Assembly (NCBI RefSeq): GCF_000600975.2
Contig: NZ_KK088650.1
Location: 496,001 to 560,000, forward strand
Origin: Limimaricola hongkongensis DSM 17492
GTDB lineage: Bacteria > Pseudomonadota > Alphaproteobacteria > Rhodobacterales > Rhodobacteraceae
Length of the DNA stretch: 64,000 nucleotides
Direction of reading: 5' to 3'
Shown: one piece after another, positions 40,077 to 51,346 of the stretch
Position numbering within the stretch: position 1 is the first letter of the stretch
Layout of the letters: the number at the start of each line of letters is the position of its first letter
The notes under the pieces: model-generated
Told to the model about the DNA's origin: nothing
The model's database searches: none
What the model saw: the letters and a program-made list of their open reading frames with translations, nothing else
Made by a program: the position numbers and the translations under genes

Positions 40077-41096
40077 TCAGTCAGCCGCGTACATGCCTTC
40101 GTAGATCGGCGTCAGGGTCTCGTGCTCGAAGAGCGAGCTGACGCTGGTGCCGTTCCAGATGTTGAGGATCGCCTGCGCGAACATCGGCGCGGTCGGCACG
40201 ATGCGGATGTTGGGGGCGTTCTTCACCGCCTCGGTCGGCTCGATCGAATCGGTGATCACCAGCGATTTCATCACCGATTTCTCGATCCGGCTCACCGCCG
40301 GGCCCGACAGCACGCCATGGGTGATGTAGCTGTGCACCTCGGTGGCGCCGGCCTCCATCAGCGTCTCGGCCGCCTTGCACAGCGTGCCGGCGGTGTCGCA
40401 GATGTCGTCGACGATGATGCAGGCCTTGCCCGACACGTCGCCGATCACCGTCATCTCGGCCACTTCGCCGGCCTTTTCGCGGCGCTTGTCGACGATGGCG
40501 AGCGGTGCGCCGATGCGCTTGGCCAGCTCACGCGCGCGCGCCACGCCGCCGACATCGGGCGACACCACCATCACCTCGTCGCGGCGGCCCTTGAAGTGAT
40601 GCGCCACGTCGAGCGCGAAGATCGGCGCGGCGTAGAGGTTGTCGACGGGGATGTCGAAGAAGCCCTGGATCTGCGCCGCGTGCAGGTCCATCGTCAGCAC
40701 CCGCTCGATCCCGGCCTCGGCGATCAGGTTGGCGACCAGCTTGGCCGAGATCGGCGTGCGCGCCTTGGCGCGGCGGTCCTGGCGGGCATAGCCGAAATAG
40801 GGGATCACGGCGGTGATCCGCGCCGCCGAGGAGCGCCGCAGCGCGTCGGCCATGATCAACAGCTCCATCAGGTTGTCATTGGCCGGGTTGGAGGTCGGCT
40901 GGATGATGAACATGTCCTCGCCGCGGACGTTCTCATAGACCTCGACGAAGATCTCCTGATCGTTGAATCGCTCGATCCGCGCATCGACGAGACCGACATT
41001 CATGCCCCGGTGCATCGACATGCGCCGCGCGACGGCGGTGGCGAGGGGCTGGTTGGCATTGCCGGCGATCAGCTTCGGCTCGTTCAGGGTGGGCAT
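40077..41096 (-). CDS. prs: Ribose-phosphate pyrophosphokinase
   Basis: Makes PRPP from ribose 5-phosphate and ATP for nucleotide, His and Trp synthesis. 339 residues of the class I type: [44 protein letters not shown] and the PRPP loop [13 protein letters not shown]. Start at the ATG 41096 (AAGGAT upstream). The 20-odd extra residues over E. coli Prs are usual in this order. Confidence 0.95.
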   Translation of the reverse strand: MPTLNEPKLIAGNANQPLATAVARRMSMHRGMNVGLVDARIERFNDQEIFVEVYENVRGEDMFIIQPTSNPANDNLMELLIMADALRRSSAARITAVIPYFGYARQDRRAKARTPISAKLVANLIAEAGIERVLTMDLHAAQIQGFFDIPVDNLYAAPIFALDVAHHFKGRRDEVMVVSPDVGGVARARELAKRIGAPLAIVDKRREKAGEVAEMTVIGDVSGKACIIVDDICDTAGTLCKAAETLMEAGATEVHSYITHGVLSGPAVSRIEKSVMKSLVITDSIEPTEAVKNAPNIRIVPTAPMFAQAILNIWNGTSVSSLFEHETLTPIYEGMYAAD

Positions 41097-41222
41097 CAAG
41101 CGGCATCCTTGGCAGGCTTGGGCGGCCCCGGAGCGGGGCGGCGCTGGAGATTGACACCGCCTAGCACAGCCCTAGCATGACGCAAACCTGCCCGATGGGC
41201 TTGGTGACGAAGGAGGGCGCGC

Positions 41223-41822
41223 GTGCCGAAGATCGACTACTTTTTCGCGACGCTGTCGCCTTATGTCTACATCGCCGGAACCCGGCTGGAGGAGATCGCG
41301 GCCAAGCACGGCGCCGAGATTTCCTATCGGCCGATCGACGTGATGGCGCTGTTTCCGCGCACCGGCGGCCAATTGCCGCAGGACCGTCATCCGAGCCGGC
41401 TCGAATACCGCGCGCAGGAAATGCGGCGCCAGGCCAGGAAGGCGGGGCTGCCATTGGTGCTGCGCCCGGCCAACTGGCCGACCAACGCCGCGCCCTCCTC
41501 CTATGCCGTGATCAGCGCGCAGAAGGCGGGCGGCGGCGACATGGGGCGGCTGGTGCACGCGCTCGGGCGGTCCTGCTGGGCCGAGGAGCGCGACATCGCC
41601 CAGGAAGACGTGATCCGCGCCGCGCTCGAAGAGGCCGGGTTCGATCCCGATCTCGCCGAAAGCGGGCTGATGATGGCCGCCGACCAATACGCGCAGAACC
41701 TCGAGGAAGCGGTGCGGCGCGGCGTGTTCGGCGCGCCGTTCTACATCACCGATACCGATGAACGGTTCTGGGGGCAGGACCGGCTCGGCGATCTCGACCT
41801 GCACCTGTCGGGCCAGCTCTGA
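41223..41822 (+). CDS. 2-hydroxychromene-2-carboxylate isomerase family protein (DsbA fold)
   Basis: A 199-residue DsbA-fold, kappa-GST-like protein. FFATLSPYVYIAG near the N-terminus carries the position where glutathione-dependent isomerases bind GSH, and GVFGAPFYIT is the cis-Pro loop. The CxxC of true DsbA proteins is absent. Start is GTG after GAGGGCG. Related proteins act in naphthalene degradation, but no such genes are near; a general glutathione-dependent role is as likely. Confidence 0.8.
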   Translation: MPKIDYFFATLSPYVYIAGTRLEEIAAKHGAEISYRPIDVMALFPRTGGQLPQDRHPSRLEYRAQEMRRQARKAGLPLVLRPANWPTNAAPSSYAVISAQKAGGGDMGRLVHALGRSCWAEERDIAQEDVIRAALEEAGFDPDLAESGLMMAADQYAQNLEEAVRRGVFGAPFYITDTDERFWGQDRLGDLDLHLSGQL

Positions 41823-41850
41823 GGCCGACGCCTCGGGGCCCTACGGGGTC

Positions 41851-42897
41851 TCAGCCCAGCAGCGACAGGAAGCGATCGACGCCGTCTTCGTCCATGGACC
41901 AGTCGCAGACCATCCGCGCGGTGAGCCGTTCCTCGGGCGCGCCCTGCATCGGGTCGCCATCCATCACATGGTAATCCGCGCCCGCCTCCAGCAGCCGCCG
42001 GTGCACGGCGCGGGGCAGGGCGACGAAGACGAGATTGGCATCGGCGGGCCAGACGATCTCGGCCTCGGGATGCGCACGCAGCCCCGCAACGAGCCGGGCG
42101 CAGGCGGCGTTGGCGCGGGCGGCGAGATCGCGCCAGAGGTCTGCATCGAGATAGGCCTCCATCTGCGCCGACAAAAACCGGTGCTTGGAAAAGAGGTGCC
42201 CGCCGCGCTTGCGCCGATGCGCGAACTCGGCCGCCAGCGCCGGGTCGAAGAACACCGCCGCCTCGACGCCCATGCAGCCGTTCTTGGTGCCGCCGAAGGC
42301 CAGCGCGTCGACGCCCGCCTTCCACGTCATCTCCGCCGGGCTGCAGCCCAGCGCCACGAGCGCGTTGGCGAACCGCGCGCCGTCCATGTGCAGCTTCATG
42401 CCGCGCGCATGGGCGATCTCGGCCAGCGCGGCGATCTCGGGCGCGCCGTAGACCGCGCCGGTCTCGGTGGTCTGGGTGAGGGTCAGGGGGCCGAGCTGCG
42501 CGTTGTGAAAGCTGCGCGCCCCGTCGGGCAGCAGCGCGCGTTCCAAGGCCTCGGGCGTCATCCGCCCGTCTGGGGCGGCGACGAGCGACAGCTTGGCGCC
42601 GCCGGTGTAGAATTCCGGCGCGTTGGCCTCGTCATGTTCGACATGGGCGTGCTCGGAGCAGAACACCGCATCCCATGGCCGGGCCATGCAGCCGAGCATC
42701 AGCGCGTTGGCCGCGGTGCCGGTCGCGACGAGATGCACCTCGGCCTGCGGCGCCTCGAAGATCTCGCGGATGCGGCCCTGCACCCGCTCCATCGCCGCTT
42801 CGGCGCCATAGGCGCGCTGGTAGCCGTCACTGGCGCGCGCCACCGCCTCGATCACCGAAGGGTGCGCCGGGCCCGCATTGTCGGAGGCAAAATGCAT
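41851..42897 (-). CDS. ltaE: Low-specificity L-threonine aldolase
   Basis: PLP enzyme cleaving threonine/allo-threonine to glycine and acetaldehyde, 348 residues. FASDNAGPAHPSVIEA is the family opening; the PLP Lys is in LAFGGTKNGCMG (about 210). ATG overlaps the ycgN stop (TGATG), so it ends the ppaC-HAD-ribF-ycgN-ltaE unit. Confidence 0.9.
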   Translation of the reverse strand: MHFASDNAGPAHPSVIEAVARASDGYQRAYGAEAAMERVQGRIREIFEAPQAEVHLVATGTAANALMLGCMARPWDAVFCSEHAHVEHDEANAPEFYTGGAKLSLVAAPDGRMTPEALERALLPDGARSFHNAQLGPLTLTQTTETGAVYGAPEIAALAEIAHARGMKLHMDGARFANALVALGCSPAEMTWKAGVDALAFGGTKNGCMGVEAAVFFDPALAAEFAHRRKRGGHLFSKHRFLSAQMEAYLDADLWRDLAARANAACARLVAGLRAHPEAEIVWPADANLVFVALPRAVHRRLLEAGADYHVMDGDPMQGAPEERLTARMVCDWSMDEDGVDRFLSLLG

Positions 42898-43337
42898 CAG
42901 ACCGGCTCCTCGATGATGTGGTCTTCCCAGTCGTCGTCATCGACCTGCGTCTCGGGCACGGTGCGCCCGGCCATCGACACGCCCGCGCGGTGCACCGCCT
43001 GCCAGTCGCCCGAGATCAGGTGATGCCAGTCGTAAAGCGGGCGGCCTTCGGCGCGCAGCCGGTAGGCGCAGGTCTCGGGCAGCCAGTACATCGTTTCGGC
43101 GATCTTCTCGGGCGTCAGCACGATGCATTCGGGCACGTATTTGTGCCGGGTTTCGTATTTGGTGCAGCGGCAGGTCGCGCCGTCGAGCAGGCGGCAGGCC
43201 ACGCGCGTCAGCGCCACCTCGCCGGTGTCCTCGTCCTCGATCTTGTTGAGGCAGCATTTGCCGCAGCCGTCGCAGAGCGCCTCCCATTCGGTCTTGTCGA
43301 GGCTTTCGAGCGGCAGCTCCCAGAATTTCTCACGCAT
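42897..43337 (-). CDS. ycgN: YcgN family cysteine-cluster protein
   Basis: A 146-residue protein of the YcgN/YkgJ zinc/iron-chelating family (UPF0260). It contains CDGCGKCCLNKIED, then CRLLDGATCRCTKYE and PECIVLTPE, the eight or so conserved cysteines, and ends acidic. Start at 43337 (MREKFWELP) is chosen from AAAGGTG upstream and overlaps ribF by eight bases. Function unknown. Confidence 0.88.
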   Translation of the reverse strand: MREKFWELPLESLDKTEWEALCDGCGKCCLNKIEDEDTGEVALTRVACRLLDGATCRCTKYETRHKYVPECIVLTPEKIAETMYWLPETCAYRLRAEGRPLYDWHHLISGDWQAVHRAGVSMAGRTVPETQVDDDDWEDHIIEEPV

Positions 43338-44268
43338 CGGCCAGCACCTTTCGGGCCCGGAGGCAGTCGGCATCCATCTGCGCGATCAGCGCGTCAAGCC
43401 CGTCGAACGTCTCTTCGCCGCGCAGGTATTCGACCAGCGCCACCGAGATCTCGGCATCGTAGAGATCGCCCTTGAAGTCGAAGATATAGGTTTCGCAATT
43501 GGGGTGGTTTTCGCCGAACATCGGCCGCACGCCGATCGAGGCGGCGCCGTCATAGCTGCCCGCATGGGGTCCGTCGAGCACGTCGATCTTCACGGCATAG
43601 ACCCCGAATTTCGGCATGTGCAGCCCGTCGATGGCCATGTTGGCGGTGGGGTAGCCCAGCTCGCGGCCACGCTTTTCGCCATGCGCCACCACGCCTTCGA
43701 GCCGGTGCCAATGGCCCAGCATCCGGGCCGCGTCGCGCGGCCGGCCTTCGCTGAGCGCGGCGCGGATCGCGGTGGAGCTGACCTCGCCTTGGTCAAACGC
43801 GACGAGCGGCGCGATGGTGACGCCGAAGCCGTGCCGCTTGCCCAGATCGCGCAGCATCGCCGCGTCGCCCGCCCGGCCCTTGCCGAAGCGGAAATCGGCG
43901 CCGACGACGACATGGCGCAGCCCGAGCCCTTCGGCGATCACCTCGGCGGCGAAATCCTCGGGGCTGAGGGCTGCGAGGGCGGCGTCGAAGCGCAGCTCGT
44001 AGAGCCGGCCCACGCCGAGCTTTTCGAGCCGGTGGGCGCGGGCGGCGCGGTTCATGAGCCGGAAGGGCGGGGCGTCGGGGGCGAAATATTCGCGTGGATG
44101 CGGCTCGAAGGTCATCACGCCCAATGGCGCGCCGAGCCGCTCGGCCTCGGCGCGGGCGAGGTCGATGACGGACAGGTGCCCCAGATGCACGCCGTCGAAA
44201 TTGCCGATCGCCGCGGCGGCGCCACGGTCGGTCGGCGCGAGGCCCGTGAAATCGCTGAGAATGCGCAT
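43330..44268 (-). CDS. ribF: Bifunctional riboflavin kinase / FAD synthetase
   Basis: Makes FMN then FAD from riboflavin. 312 residues: N-terminal nucleotidyltransferase with GNFDGVHLGH (about 23-32) and the C-terminal flavokinase with GYPTANM and later ETYIFDFKGDLY. Start at 44268 (MRILSDFTGL); the frame is open upstream. Lies in a leftward operon after the HAD gene. Confidence 0.95.
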   Translation of the reverse strand: MRILSDFTGLAPTDRGAAAAIGNFDGVHLGHLSVIDLARAEAERLGAPLGVMTFEPHPREYFAPDAPPFRLMNRAARAHRLEKLGVGRLYELRFDAALAALSPEDFAAEVIAEGLGLRHVVVGADFRFGKGRAGDAAMLRDLGKRHGFGVTIAPLVAFDQGEVSSTAIRAALSEGRPRDAARMLGHWHRLEGVVAHGEKRGRELGYPTANMAIDGLHMPKFGVYAVKIDVLDGPHAGSYDGAASIGVRPMFGENHPNCETYIFDFKGDLYDAEISVALVEYLRGEETFDGLDALIAQMDADCLRARKVLADA

Positions 44269-44324
44269 GGCGCCTTGGGTAGCCGCGAGCCGGGGCGCGC
44301 GCAAGCGGGCGCGCGCCCGGACAA

Positions 44325-45203
44325 TCAACGCAGGAAGCCGATGGAATAGGCCGGGGCCTGTCCTTCGTCCTTGAGATAGGCGTCGAGCTTGCCGGCATCG
44401 GGCTGGCCGCCCGGCGCGGTGGCGGTTTCACCGGCCGCGAGACCGCCGGTGATGAACAGGCAATCGAGATCTTCGCCCGCGGCCCCCGAGACATCCGTGT
44501 GCGGCCCGTCGCCGATGCAGATGATCCGGTCATCGGCGATGCCGGCGTCGATCTCGGCCAGCCTGCGTCGCGCGAGATCGTAGATCGGCGGGTGCGGCTT
44601 GCCGAAATAGAGGCTTGTCCCGCCCATCTCGGTATAGAGCTTGGCCAGCGCGCCCGCGCACCAGACCCGTTCCTCGCCGCGATCGACGACGATGTCGGGG
44701 TTGGCGCACAGGAGCTTCAGCCCGTTTTCGACCGCGCGCTCGAACTGCGGGCGGTAGAGCTCCGGGTCGGCATGCTCGTCCTCGGGGCCGCAGCAGACGA
44801 TGCCCTCGGCGCGATCCAGATCGGTGCGCTCGATCGCGACCGGGTCCTTGATGATCTTCAAGGGCTCGAAGAAGGCCTCGTCGCGTTCGTCGCCGATGAA
44901 CCAGACCTTGGAGCCCACCGCGCCGGTGAACATCGCGGCGCGGGCCGAATCGCCCGAGCTCGCCACGCTGTCATAGCAGTCGCGCGGCACGCCCAGCCCC
45001 TCGACTTGGCGCTCGACCGAGGCGCGGGGCCGGGGGCTGTTGGTGACGAGGATCACCTTGCCGCCCGCCGCCCGGAAGCCGCGCATCGCGGCGACGGCGT
45101 CTTCATAGGCCCGCACGCCGTTATGCATGCAGCCCCACAGATCCACGAAGGCGGCGTCGTAGCCGCCCATGATGTCGGCGAAGCGGTCGATGATCCTCGT
45201 CAT
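44325..45203 (-). CDS. HAD-superfamily hydrolase, TIGR01459 type
   Basis: A 292-residue HAD subclass IIA phosphatase, NagD-like. Motif I is in AAFVDLWGCMHNG (the usual second Asp is replaced, as in this subgroup), motif II in ILVTNSPRP, Lys in YFGKPHPPIY and motif III in CIGDGPHTDVSGA. Substrate unknown. It starts four bases after ppaC ends, so translation is coupled. Confidence 0.87.
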   Translation of the reverse strand: MTRIIDRFADIMGGYDAAFVDLWGCMHNGVRAYEDAVAAMRGFRAAGGKVILVTNSPRPRASVERQVEGLGVPRDCYDSVASSGDSARAAMFTGAVGSKVWFIGDERDEAFFEPLKIIKDPVAIERTDLDRAEGIVCCGPEDEHADPELYRPQFERAVENGLKLLCANPDIVVDRGEERVWCAGALAKLYTEMGGTSLYFGKPHPPIYDLARRRLAEIDAGIADDRIICIGDGPHTDVSGAAGEDLDCLFITGGLAAGETATAPGGQPDAGKLDAYLKDEGQAPAYSIGFLR

Positions 45204-45207
45204 CGGC

Positions 45208-46125
45208 TCAGACCTTCAGCACGGGGATGATCTGCTTCTTGCGGCTCATCACGCCGGGAAGCACGACCTGATCGCCCGAAACGGTGGCGTCGAAGCTCTT
45301 TTCGGCGATGCCCTTCACCGTGTCGTTGGGGATCAGCATCGTCGCCTCTTCGCGCAGGATGTCGACCACGAAGAGCAGCACCTCGTCGGCGCCGTCCTCG
45401 GCGGCGACCTTCGGCATCGCCTCCAGAAGCGCCGCCTTGCGCGACAGCACCTGCTCGGGCGAGGTGGTCTCCAGCACGCTCACGCGCAGCTTCTTGCCGT
45501 CGACGGTGGTTTCCTTGCTGTCCATGCGCAGGAGTTCCGCCTCGGAGAAGGCCGAGACGTCGGACTTGGCGGCGAACATCTCGGCCGCGTAATCCGACAG
45601 GTTCAGCCCCAGATCGGCGGCGAGCCGCTCGGCCAGCGCCTTGTCGGCGGGGGTGGTGGTGGGCGAGCGGAACTCCAGCGTGTCGCTGAGGATGCACGAC
45701 AGCATCAGGCCCTTGATGCCCTCGGGCATCTCGGTCGCGACGTGGCCCATCAGCTCGTGCATGATGGTGGCGGTGCAGGCGACCGGCTTGATCGTGATGT
45801 CGATCGGACCCTTGGTCTCGAGCCCGCCGAACAGCTTGTGGTGGTCGATGATCGCGAGGATGTCGGCGCCGTTGATCGAGGCGGGCAGCTCGGCGGGGTT
45901 GTTGGTGTCGACGATCACGACCTTCTGGCCGGCATCGACATCCTCGATCACCTGCGGCAGCTCGAAGCCCCAGCGCTCGGCCACGAAGAGGGCCTCGGTG
46001 TTGGGCTGGCCCAGAAGCCGGGCCTCGGCCTGTTCGCCGCGCTGCTGGAGATACCAGGCCCAGATGAGCGGCGAGCCGGTGGAATCGGTGTCGGGCGCCT
46101 TGTGGCCGAAGACGAGCGTGGTCAT
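45208..46125 (-). CDS. ppaC: Manganese-dependent inorganic pyrophosphatase (family II)
   Basis: Hydrolyses pyrophosphate. 305 residues: DHH domain with GHKAPDTDSTGSPL, VDTNNPAE and IIDHHKLFGG, and the DHHA2 domain ending MSRKKQIIPVL, whose SRKKQ binds pyrophosphate. First gene of the leftward five-gene unit. The C-terminal tail is normal. Confidence 0.95.
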   Translation of the reverse strand: MTTLVFGHKAPDTDSTGSPLIWAWYLQQRGEQAEARLLGQPNTEALFVAERWGFELPQVIEDVDAGQKVVIVDTNNPAELPASINGADILAIIDHHKLFGGLETKGPIDITIKPVACTATIMHELMGHVATEMPEGIKGLMLSCILSDTLEFRSPTTTPADKALAERLAADLGLNLSDYAAEMFAAKSDVSAFSEAELLRMDSKETTVDGKKLRVSVLETTSPEQVLSRKAALLEAMPKVAAEDGADEVLLFVVDILREEATMLIPNDTVKGIAEKSFDATVSGDQVVLPGVMSRKKQIIPVLKV

Positions 46126-46248
46126 GCGGATGATCCTTCGGGAAATGGGGTGTGTCGCGTCGCGCGCCTTATAGGCAGGGGCGCGGGGCTTGTCACCCGC
46201 CCGAAGCGGCGGCGGGAAGGGGCGGCGCGGTCGCGCGCCGCCCCCGTT

Positions 46249-46500
46249 TCACCGCGCGGGCTCCGTTCTCGGCCTGCGGTCCAGAAACGCCCGCAGGCGC
46301 GGCCAGACGCCCCCCATGCCGGTGCGGCGCGCGGGGGGATCGGCGCTTGCGACATGCCGGGCGGCAAGGCCGGTGCCCGGATGCGGCTGGCCCAGCTCGA
46401 GCCGGGCCGGGCCGCCCCGGCGCTGGCGCGGGCGGTCTTCCCACGGGGCGGGGGCATCGGGCTGGGCGCGGTGGTCGACGATGTAGAATGGCGGATGCAT
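46249..46500 (-). CDS. Possible small protein, unknown
   Basis: An 83-residue frame starting MHPPFYIVDHRAQ with AAAGGACAG seven bases upstream, which is a good ribosome site. The rest is Pro/Arg/Gly-rich with no domain recognised. It lies between ppaC and groESL on the same strand as ppaC. Composition alone would be expected by chance at this GC content, so the RBS is the main support. Confidence 0.4.
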   Translation of the reverse strand: MHPPFYIVDHRAQPDAPAPWEDRPRQRRGGPARLELGQPHPGTGLAARHVASADPPARRTGMGGVWPRLRAFLDRRPRTEPAR

Positions 46501-46983
46501 GTGATCTGTCCTTTATCATCCATGGGTTGAGTTTTCGGGCATGGAGAGACCACGCCCGGTCGAGAAAGCGGCCACGCGGCACAGGTCCGGTGGCGCGGGA
46601 GGCGCCGCCGGGGAGGGCCGGGTCTGGTCGCTGGCGGGCTCGCCCCTAGAGGGGAGAGGCGCGCGGGGGGTGGGCGATCGCCGCGCCGCCGCGTCGCGAC
46701 GGGCGACGCTCAGCGGCGATCGGCCACGTGGATATGGGGGGTCACGGATCTGGCCCTGGAGCTTGGGAGACTGGCATGCGGAGGCGGGGGCTAGGCCGGC
46801 GCTCCGCGAGCAGGCGGTGGCGCGGCGTTCAGCCGTGAGAAAGATATCCTCGAGTCATAAGCCGCCCTCCCGATCCGGGGTTGTCCTTGCGGCATCTTGC
46901 ACGAACACGGCCCCGTGAGAACCCCTTTTCTCGAAATTCTCCTGCGCGCGCGGAAGAGGTGACATTTCCGCGTTTCCGCCCGC
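46501..46983. other. Intergenic stretch upstream of groESL
   Basis: No convincing gene in this 480-base stretch; a 125-codon rightward frame from 46541 is Arg/Gly/Ala-rich, lacks domain character and is probably chance. GC drops slightly after 46840. The groESL promoter begins at 46984. Confidence 0.5.
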
Positions 46984-47012
46984 TTGACAGCTCCGTGAGC
47001 CCTGCTTACCTC
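46984..47012 (+). promoter_or_regulatory. Promoter of groESL
   Basis: TTGACA at 46984-46989, a 17-base spacer and TACCTC at 47007-47012. A perfect -35 box preceded by C also fits the heat-shock sigma32 CTTGA pattern. It lies just upstream of the CIRCE operator. Confidence 0.75.
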
Positions 47013-47020
47013 TCTCGTCG

Positions 47021-47047
47021 TTGGCACTCACCTGAGGGGAGTGCTAA
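47021..47047 (+). promoter_or_regulatory. CIRCE operator (HrcA binding site)
   Basis: TTGGCACTC, nine bases, GAGTGCTAA: the canonical CIRCE inverted repeat with one departure (G for A at position 3 of the left arm). HrcA repression of groESL at normal temperature is expected. Confidence 0.95.
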
Positions 47048-47098
47048 TGCCCCCGGCCGGGGGCATGAGAACACATATACTGCTGAGGAGCTGCAGAG

Positions 47099-47386
47099 AT
47101 GGCATTCAAACCGCTTCACGACCGGGTCCTGGTGCGTCGCGTCGAGGGCGAGGAAAAGACCAAGGGCGGTCTGATCATCCCCGACAACGCCAAGGAAAAG
47201 CCGGCCGAAGGCGAAGTGATCGCCTGTGGCGAAGGCGCCCGCAAGGACAATGGCGAACTGATCGCGATGGCCGTCAAGGAAGGCGACCGCGTCCTGTTCG
47301 GCAAGTGGTCGGGCACCGAGGTCACCGTCAACGGCGAAGACCTGCTGATCATGAAGGAAGGCGACATTCTCGGCGTCATCGCCTGA
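47099..47386 (+). CDS. groS: Co-chaperonin GroES
   Basis: 10-kDa lid of the GroEL folding chamber. 95 residues beginning [20 protein letters not shown], with the mobile loop [10 protein letters not shown]. Preceded by the promoter/CIRCE region and GAGGAGC; followed 48 bases later by groL. Confidence 0.98.
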   Translation: MAFKPLHDRVLVRRVEGEEKTKGGLIIPDNAKEKPAEGEVIACGEGARKDNGELIAMAVKEGDRVLFGKWSGTEVTVNGEDLLIMKEGDILGVIA

Positions 47387-47398
47387 GACCTCGCCTGA

Positions 47399-49090
<1,692 letters not shown>

Positions 49091-49120
49091 TCTGCCGCGA
49101 TCCACACCGATCGCTACGGG

Positions 49121-49148
49121 AAAGGGGGCTCTTCGGAGCCCCCTTTTT
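49121..49148 (+). terminator. Intrinsic terminator of groESL
   Basis: AAAGGGGGCTC / GAGCCCCCTTT with a stable TTCG tetraloop and a TTTTT run, 30 bases after the groL stop. Confidence 0.93.
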
Positions 49149-49228
49149 CGTGTTCAGGTCGGGGCTTGCGCCGGGTCCATGCGCGCGGCATGTATCGGGC
49201 GGCCCCCGACGGGCCATCGGGAGGCCCC

Positions 49229-49975
49229 ATGCTGTTCATCGTCACGCTCGCCGTCGCGGGCCTTCTCGCGGGCGCGCTCAACGCGGTGGCGGGGGGCGGC
49301 ACCTTCCTGACATTTCCGGCGCTGGTCTGGCTCGGCGTGCCGCCGATCGCGGCGAACGCCACCTCCACCCTCGGCGCGCTGCCCGGCTATGCCAGCTCGG
49401 CCTGGGGCTACCGCGAGGATCTGCGCGCCGAAGGCACGCTGGGGCTGCGCGGGATCGTCGGCCTGGGCGCGCTTGGCGGGCTGATCGGGGCGGGGCTGTT
49501 GCTGATCACGCCGGGGGCGGTGTTCGACGGGCTGGTGCCGTGGCTGCTGCTCGTGGCCACCGCGCTGTTCGCGCTCGGCCCGCGCGTGCTCGCCTTCGTG
49601 CGGGCGCGCGGCTTCGGCCCGGCGGGGCCGGTGCTGTCGGGAGCGGCGGTGCTCGCCGTGTCGATCTATGGCGGCTATTTCAACGGCGGCCTCGGCATCC
49701 TGCTCTTGGCGATGCTGGGGCTGATCGGCTTCGTGAACCTGCATGGCATGAACGGCATCAAGGTGCTGCTCTCGGCGGTGCTCTCGCTGGTCTCTGCGGC
49801 GGCCTATGCGGCGGCGGGGCTGATCGAATGGGACGCGGCGCTGATCGTGGCGGTGGCGACGACGCTTGGCGGCTATCTCGGCGCGCGCGGCGCCAGGCGC
49901 ATCCGCATGGACCATCTGCGCATCGGCATCACCGGGGTCGGTCTGGTGATGACCGCGCTGTTCTTCGTCCTCTAG
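49229..49975 (+). CDS. TSUP (TauE/SafE) family permease
   Basis: A 248-residue membrane protein with about eight spans in two repeats, the first with LNAVAGGGTFLTFPALVWLG and the second with YGGYFNGGLGILLLAMLG. The TSUP family includes sulfite, sulfoacetate and taurine-linked exporters, but many members are of unknown substrate; it is not beside the sulfonate genes at 54603. Start at 49229 (MLFIVTLAV); stop interlocks with the Nudix gene stop. Confidence 0.82.
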   Translation: MLFIVTLAVAGLLAGALNAVAGGGTFLTFPALVWLGVPPIAANATSTLGALPGYASSAWGYREDLRAEGTLGLRGIVGLGALGGLIGAGLLLITPGAVFDGLVPWLLLVATALFALGPRVLAFVRARGFGPAGPVLSGAAVLAVSIYGGYFNGGLGILLLAMLGLIGFVNLHGMNGIKVLLSAVLSLVSAAAYAAAGLIEWDAALIVAVATTLGGYLGARGARRIRMDHLRIGITGVGLVMTALFFVL

Positions 49976-50418
49976 GGCAGGATCGGCTCCAGCGGATCGT
50001 AGCCCGGCGCGTCCGCATCGCCCCACGCCACGGCGGCGAGGCTGTCCGGCTTGACCCGCAGCCCGGCCATTTCGGGCCGCGTGACCCAGCGGCGATGGCT
50101 GACGATGCCCTCGGGGTCGACCCAGGGACCATCCGGGTCGCCCGACAGGATTTCGCAGCGGAAATAGAGATCGACCTGATGAAAGCCGCGCCGCGCATGG
50201 TGGAATTCGTTGACGAGACAGGGCGCACCGACCGCGATCTCCAGACCGCATTCCTCGCGCAGCTCGCGCGCGAGGTTGTCGGGCAGCGCGGCATGCGGCT
50301 CCACCCCGCCGCCGGGGGCGCACCACAGATCGTCGCGGCCCTTGTAGGCGTTGACGAGAAGCAGGCGGTCGTCGCGCATCAGGATGGCGCGCACGGCAAG
50401 GCGGACGGGGGCGGTCAT
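49972..50418 (-). CDS. Nudix hydrolase
   Basis: A 148-residue Nudix-fold pyrophosphohydrolase. The Nudix box reads GGGVEPHA, seven residues, RELREECGL: the REUxEExGU part that binds metal is intact, but the first conserved Glu of Gx5Ex7 is Ala. Substrate unknown. Single gene converging on the TSUP gene. Confidence 0.83.
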   Translation of the reverse strand: MTAPVRLAVRAILMRDDRLLLVNAYKGRDDLWCAPGGGVEPHAALPDNLARELREECGLEIAVGAPCLVNEFHHARRGFHQVDLYFRCEILSGDPDGPWVDPEGIVSHRRWVTRPEMAGLRVKPDSLAAVAWGDADAPGYDPLEPILP

Positions 50419-50495
50419 GGCGCAACCATGGCCGGGGCCGGGCGCACACGCAAGCGTGGGCTGTCCGGCGCGGCGATCGCGTCTAGATATGCGGC

Positions 50496-51242
50496 ATGAG
50501 ATATCCCGCCCTGATCCTGTCGGCCTGCCTGATGCTGCTGTCGGCCTGCGCCCGCGCCGCGCCCGAAGACGACGGCGAATGCGTGGTGTTCCTGCACGGG
50601 CTGGCGCGCACCGATCTCAGCTTCGCGCCGATGGCCGAGGTGGTGGAGGCCAATGGCTACCGGGTGGTCAATCGTGGCTACCCTTCGACCGAGGCGCGGA
50701 TCGAGGATCTGGTGGGCGCGCTGCCCGACGACGTGGCGGCCTGCGGCGACCGGCGGGTGCATTTCGTCACCCATTCGATGGGCGGCATTCTCGCCCGGCT
50801 CTGGCTCACCGATCACCGTCCGGCGAAGATGGGCCGCGTGGTGATGCTCGCCCCGCCCAACAAGGGCTCCGAGCTGGTCGACGTGTTCGGCGAGTTCGAG
50901 CCGTTCGAGTGGATCAACGGCCCCGCCGGGCTGCAGCTGGGAACCGAGGCCGACAGCCTGCCGAACCGGCTGGAGCCCTTGCCCTCCTACGAGGTCGGCA
51001 TCATCGCCGGGGATGCCTCGCTCAACCCGGTGTTCTCGGGGCTGATCGAGGGGCCGGATGACGGCAAGGTCTCGGTCGCCTCGACCCGGCTCGACGGGGC
51101 GCGGGACCATATCGTCATGCCGGTGAGCCATACCTTCATGATGAACAACCCGCTGGTGATGGCGCAGGTGCTGGCGTTTCTGGAGGAGGGCGGCTTCGAC
51201 CGCTCGCTGAGCCTTGGCGGCGTGTTGTTCGGCCTCGACTGA
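50496..51242 (+). CDS. Alpha/beta hydrolase lipoprotein (lipase-like)
   Basis: A 248-residue exported protein. The N-terminus has a lipobox (MLLSAC, Cys18), so it is probably a lipoprotein. [14 protein letters not shown] is the oxyanion-hole region, the nucleophile elbow is THSMGG (instead of GHSMGG), and a likely catalytic His is in [10 protein letters not shown]. It resembles triacylglycerol-lipase-like acyltransferases of the PGAP1 type. Substrate unknown. Confidence 0.8.
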   Translation: MRYPALILSACLMLLSACARAAPEDDGECVVFLHGLARTDLSFAPMAEVVEANGYRVVNRGYPSTEARIEDLVGALPDDVAACGDRRVHFVTHSMGGILARLWLTDHRPAKMGRVVMLAPPNKGSELVDVFGEFEPFEWINGPAGLQLGTEADSLPNRLEPLPSYEVGIIAGDASLNPVFSGLIEGPDDGKVSVASTRLDGARDHIVMPVSHTFMMNNPLVMAQVLAFLEEGGFDRSLSLGGVLFGLD

Positions 51243-51346
51243 CGGGGTGTGCGGAACGGGACGGCCCCGGCGCGCGGGTGCGCCTCTTGCCACGGGCGGG
51301 GCGGGCGCGTCTTATGAAGGGATCGCAAGGCGAGGGGTGCGGCCTC

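Noticed and set aside
46541..46918. Rightward 125-codon frame before groESL
   Set aside because: Arg/Gly/Ala-rich translation, no good ribosome site, no domain character.
49229..49975. TSUP permease as the sulfite exporter of the sulfonate cluster
   Set aside because: It is more than 4 kb away, in a different transcription unit with unrelated neighbours; the PSE-family gene at 60344 is the better candidate.
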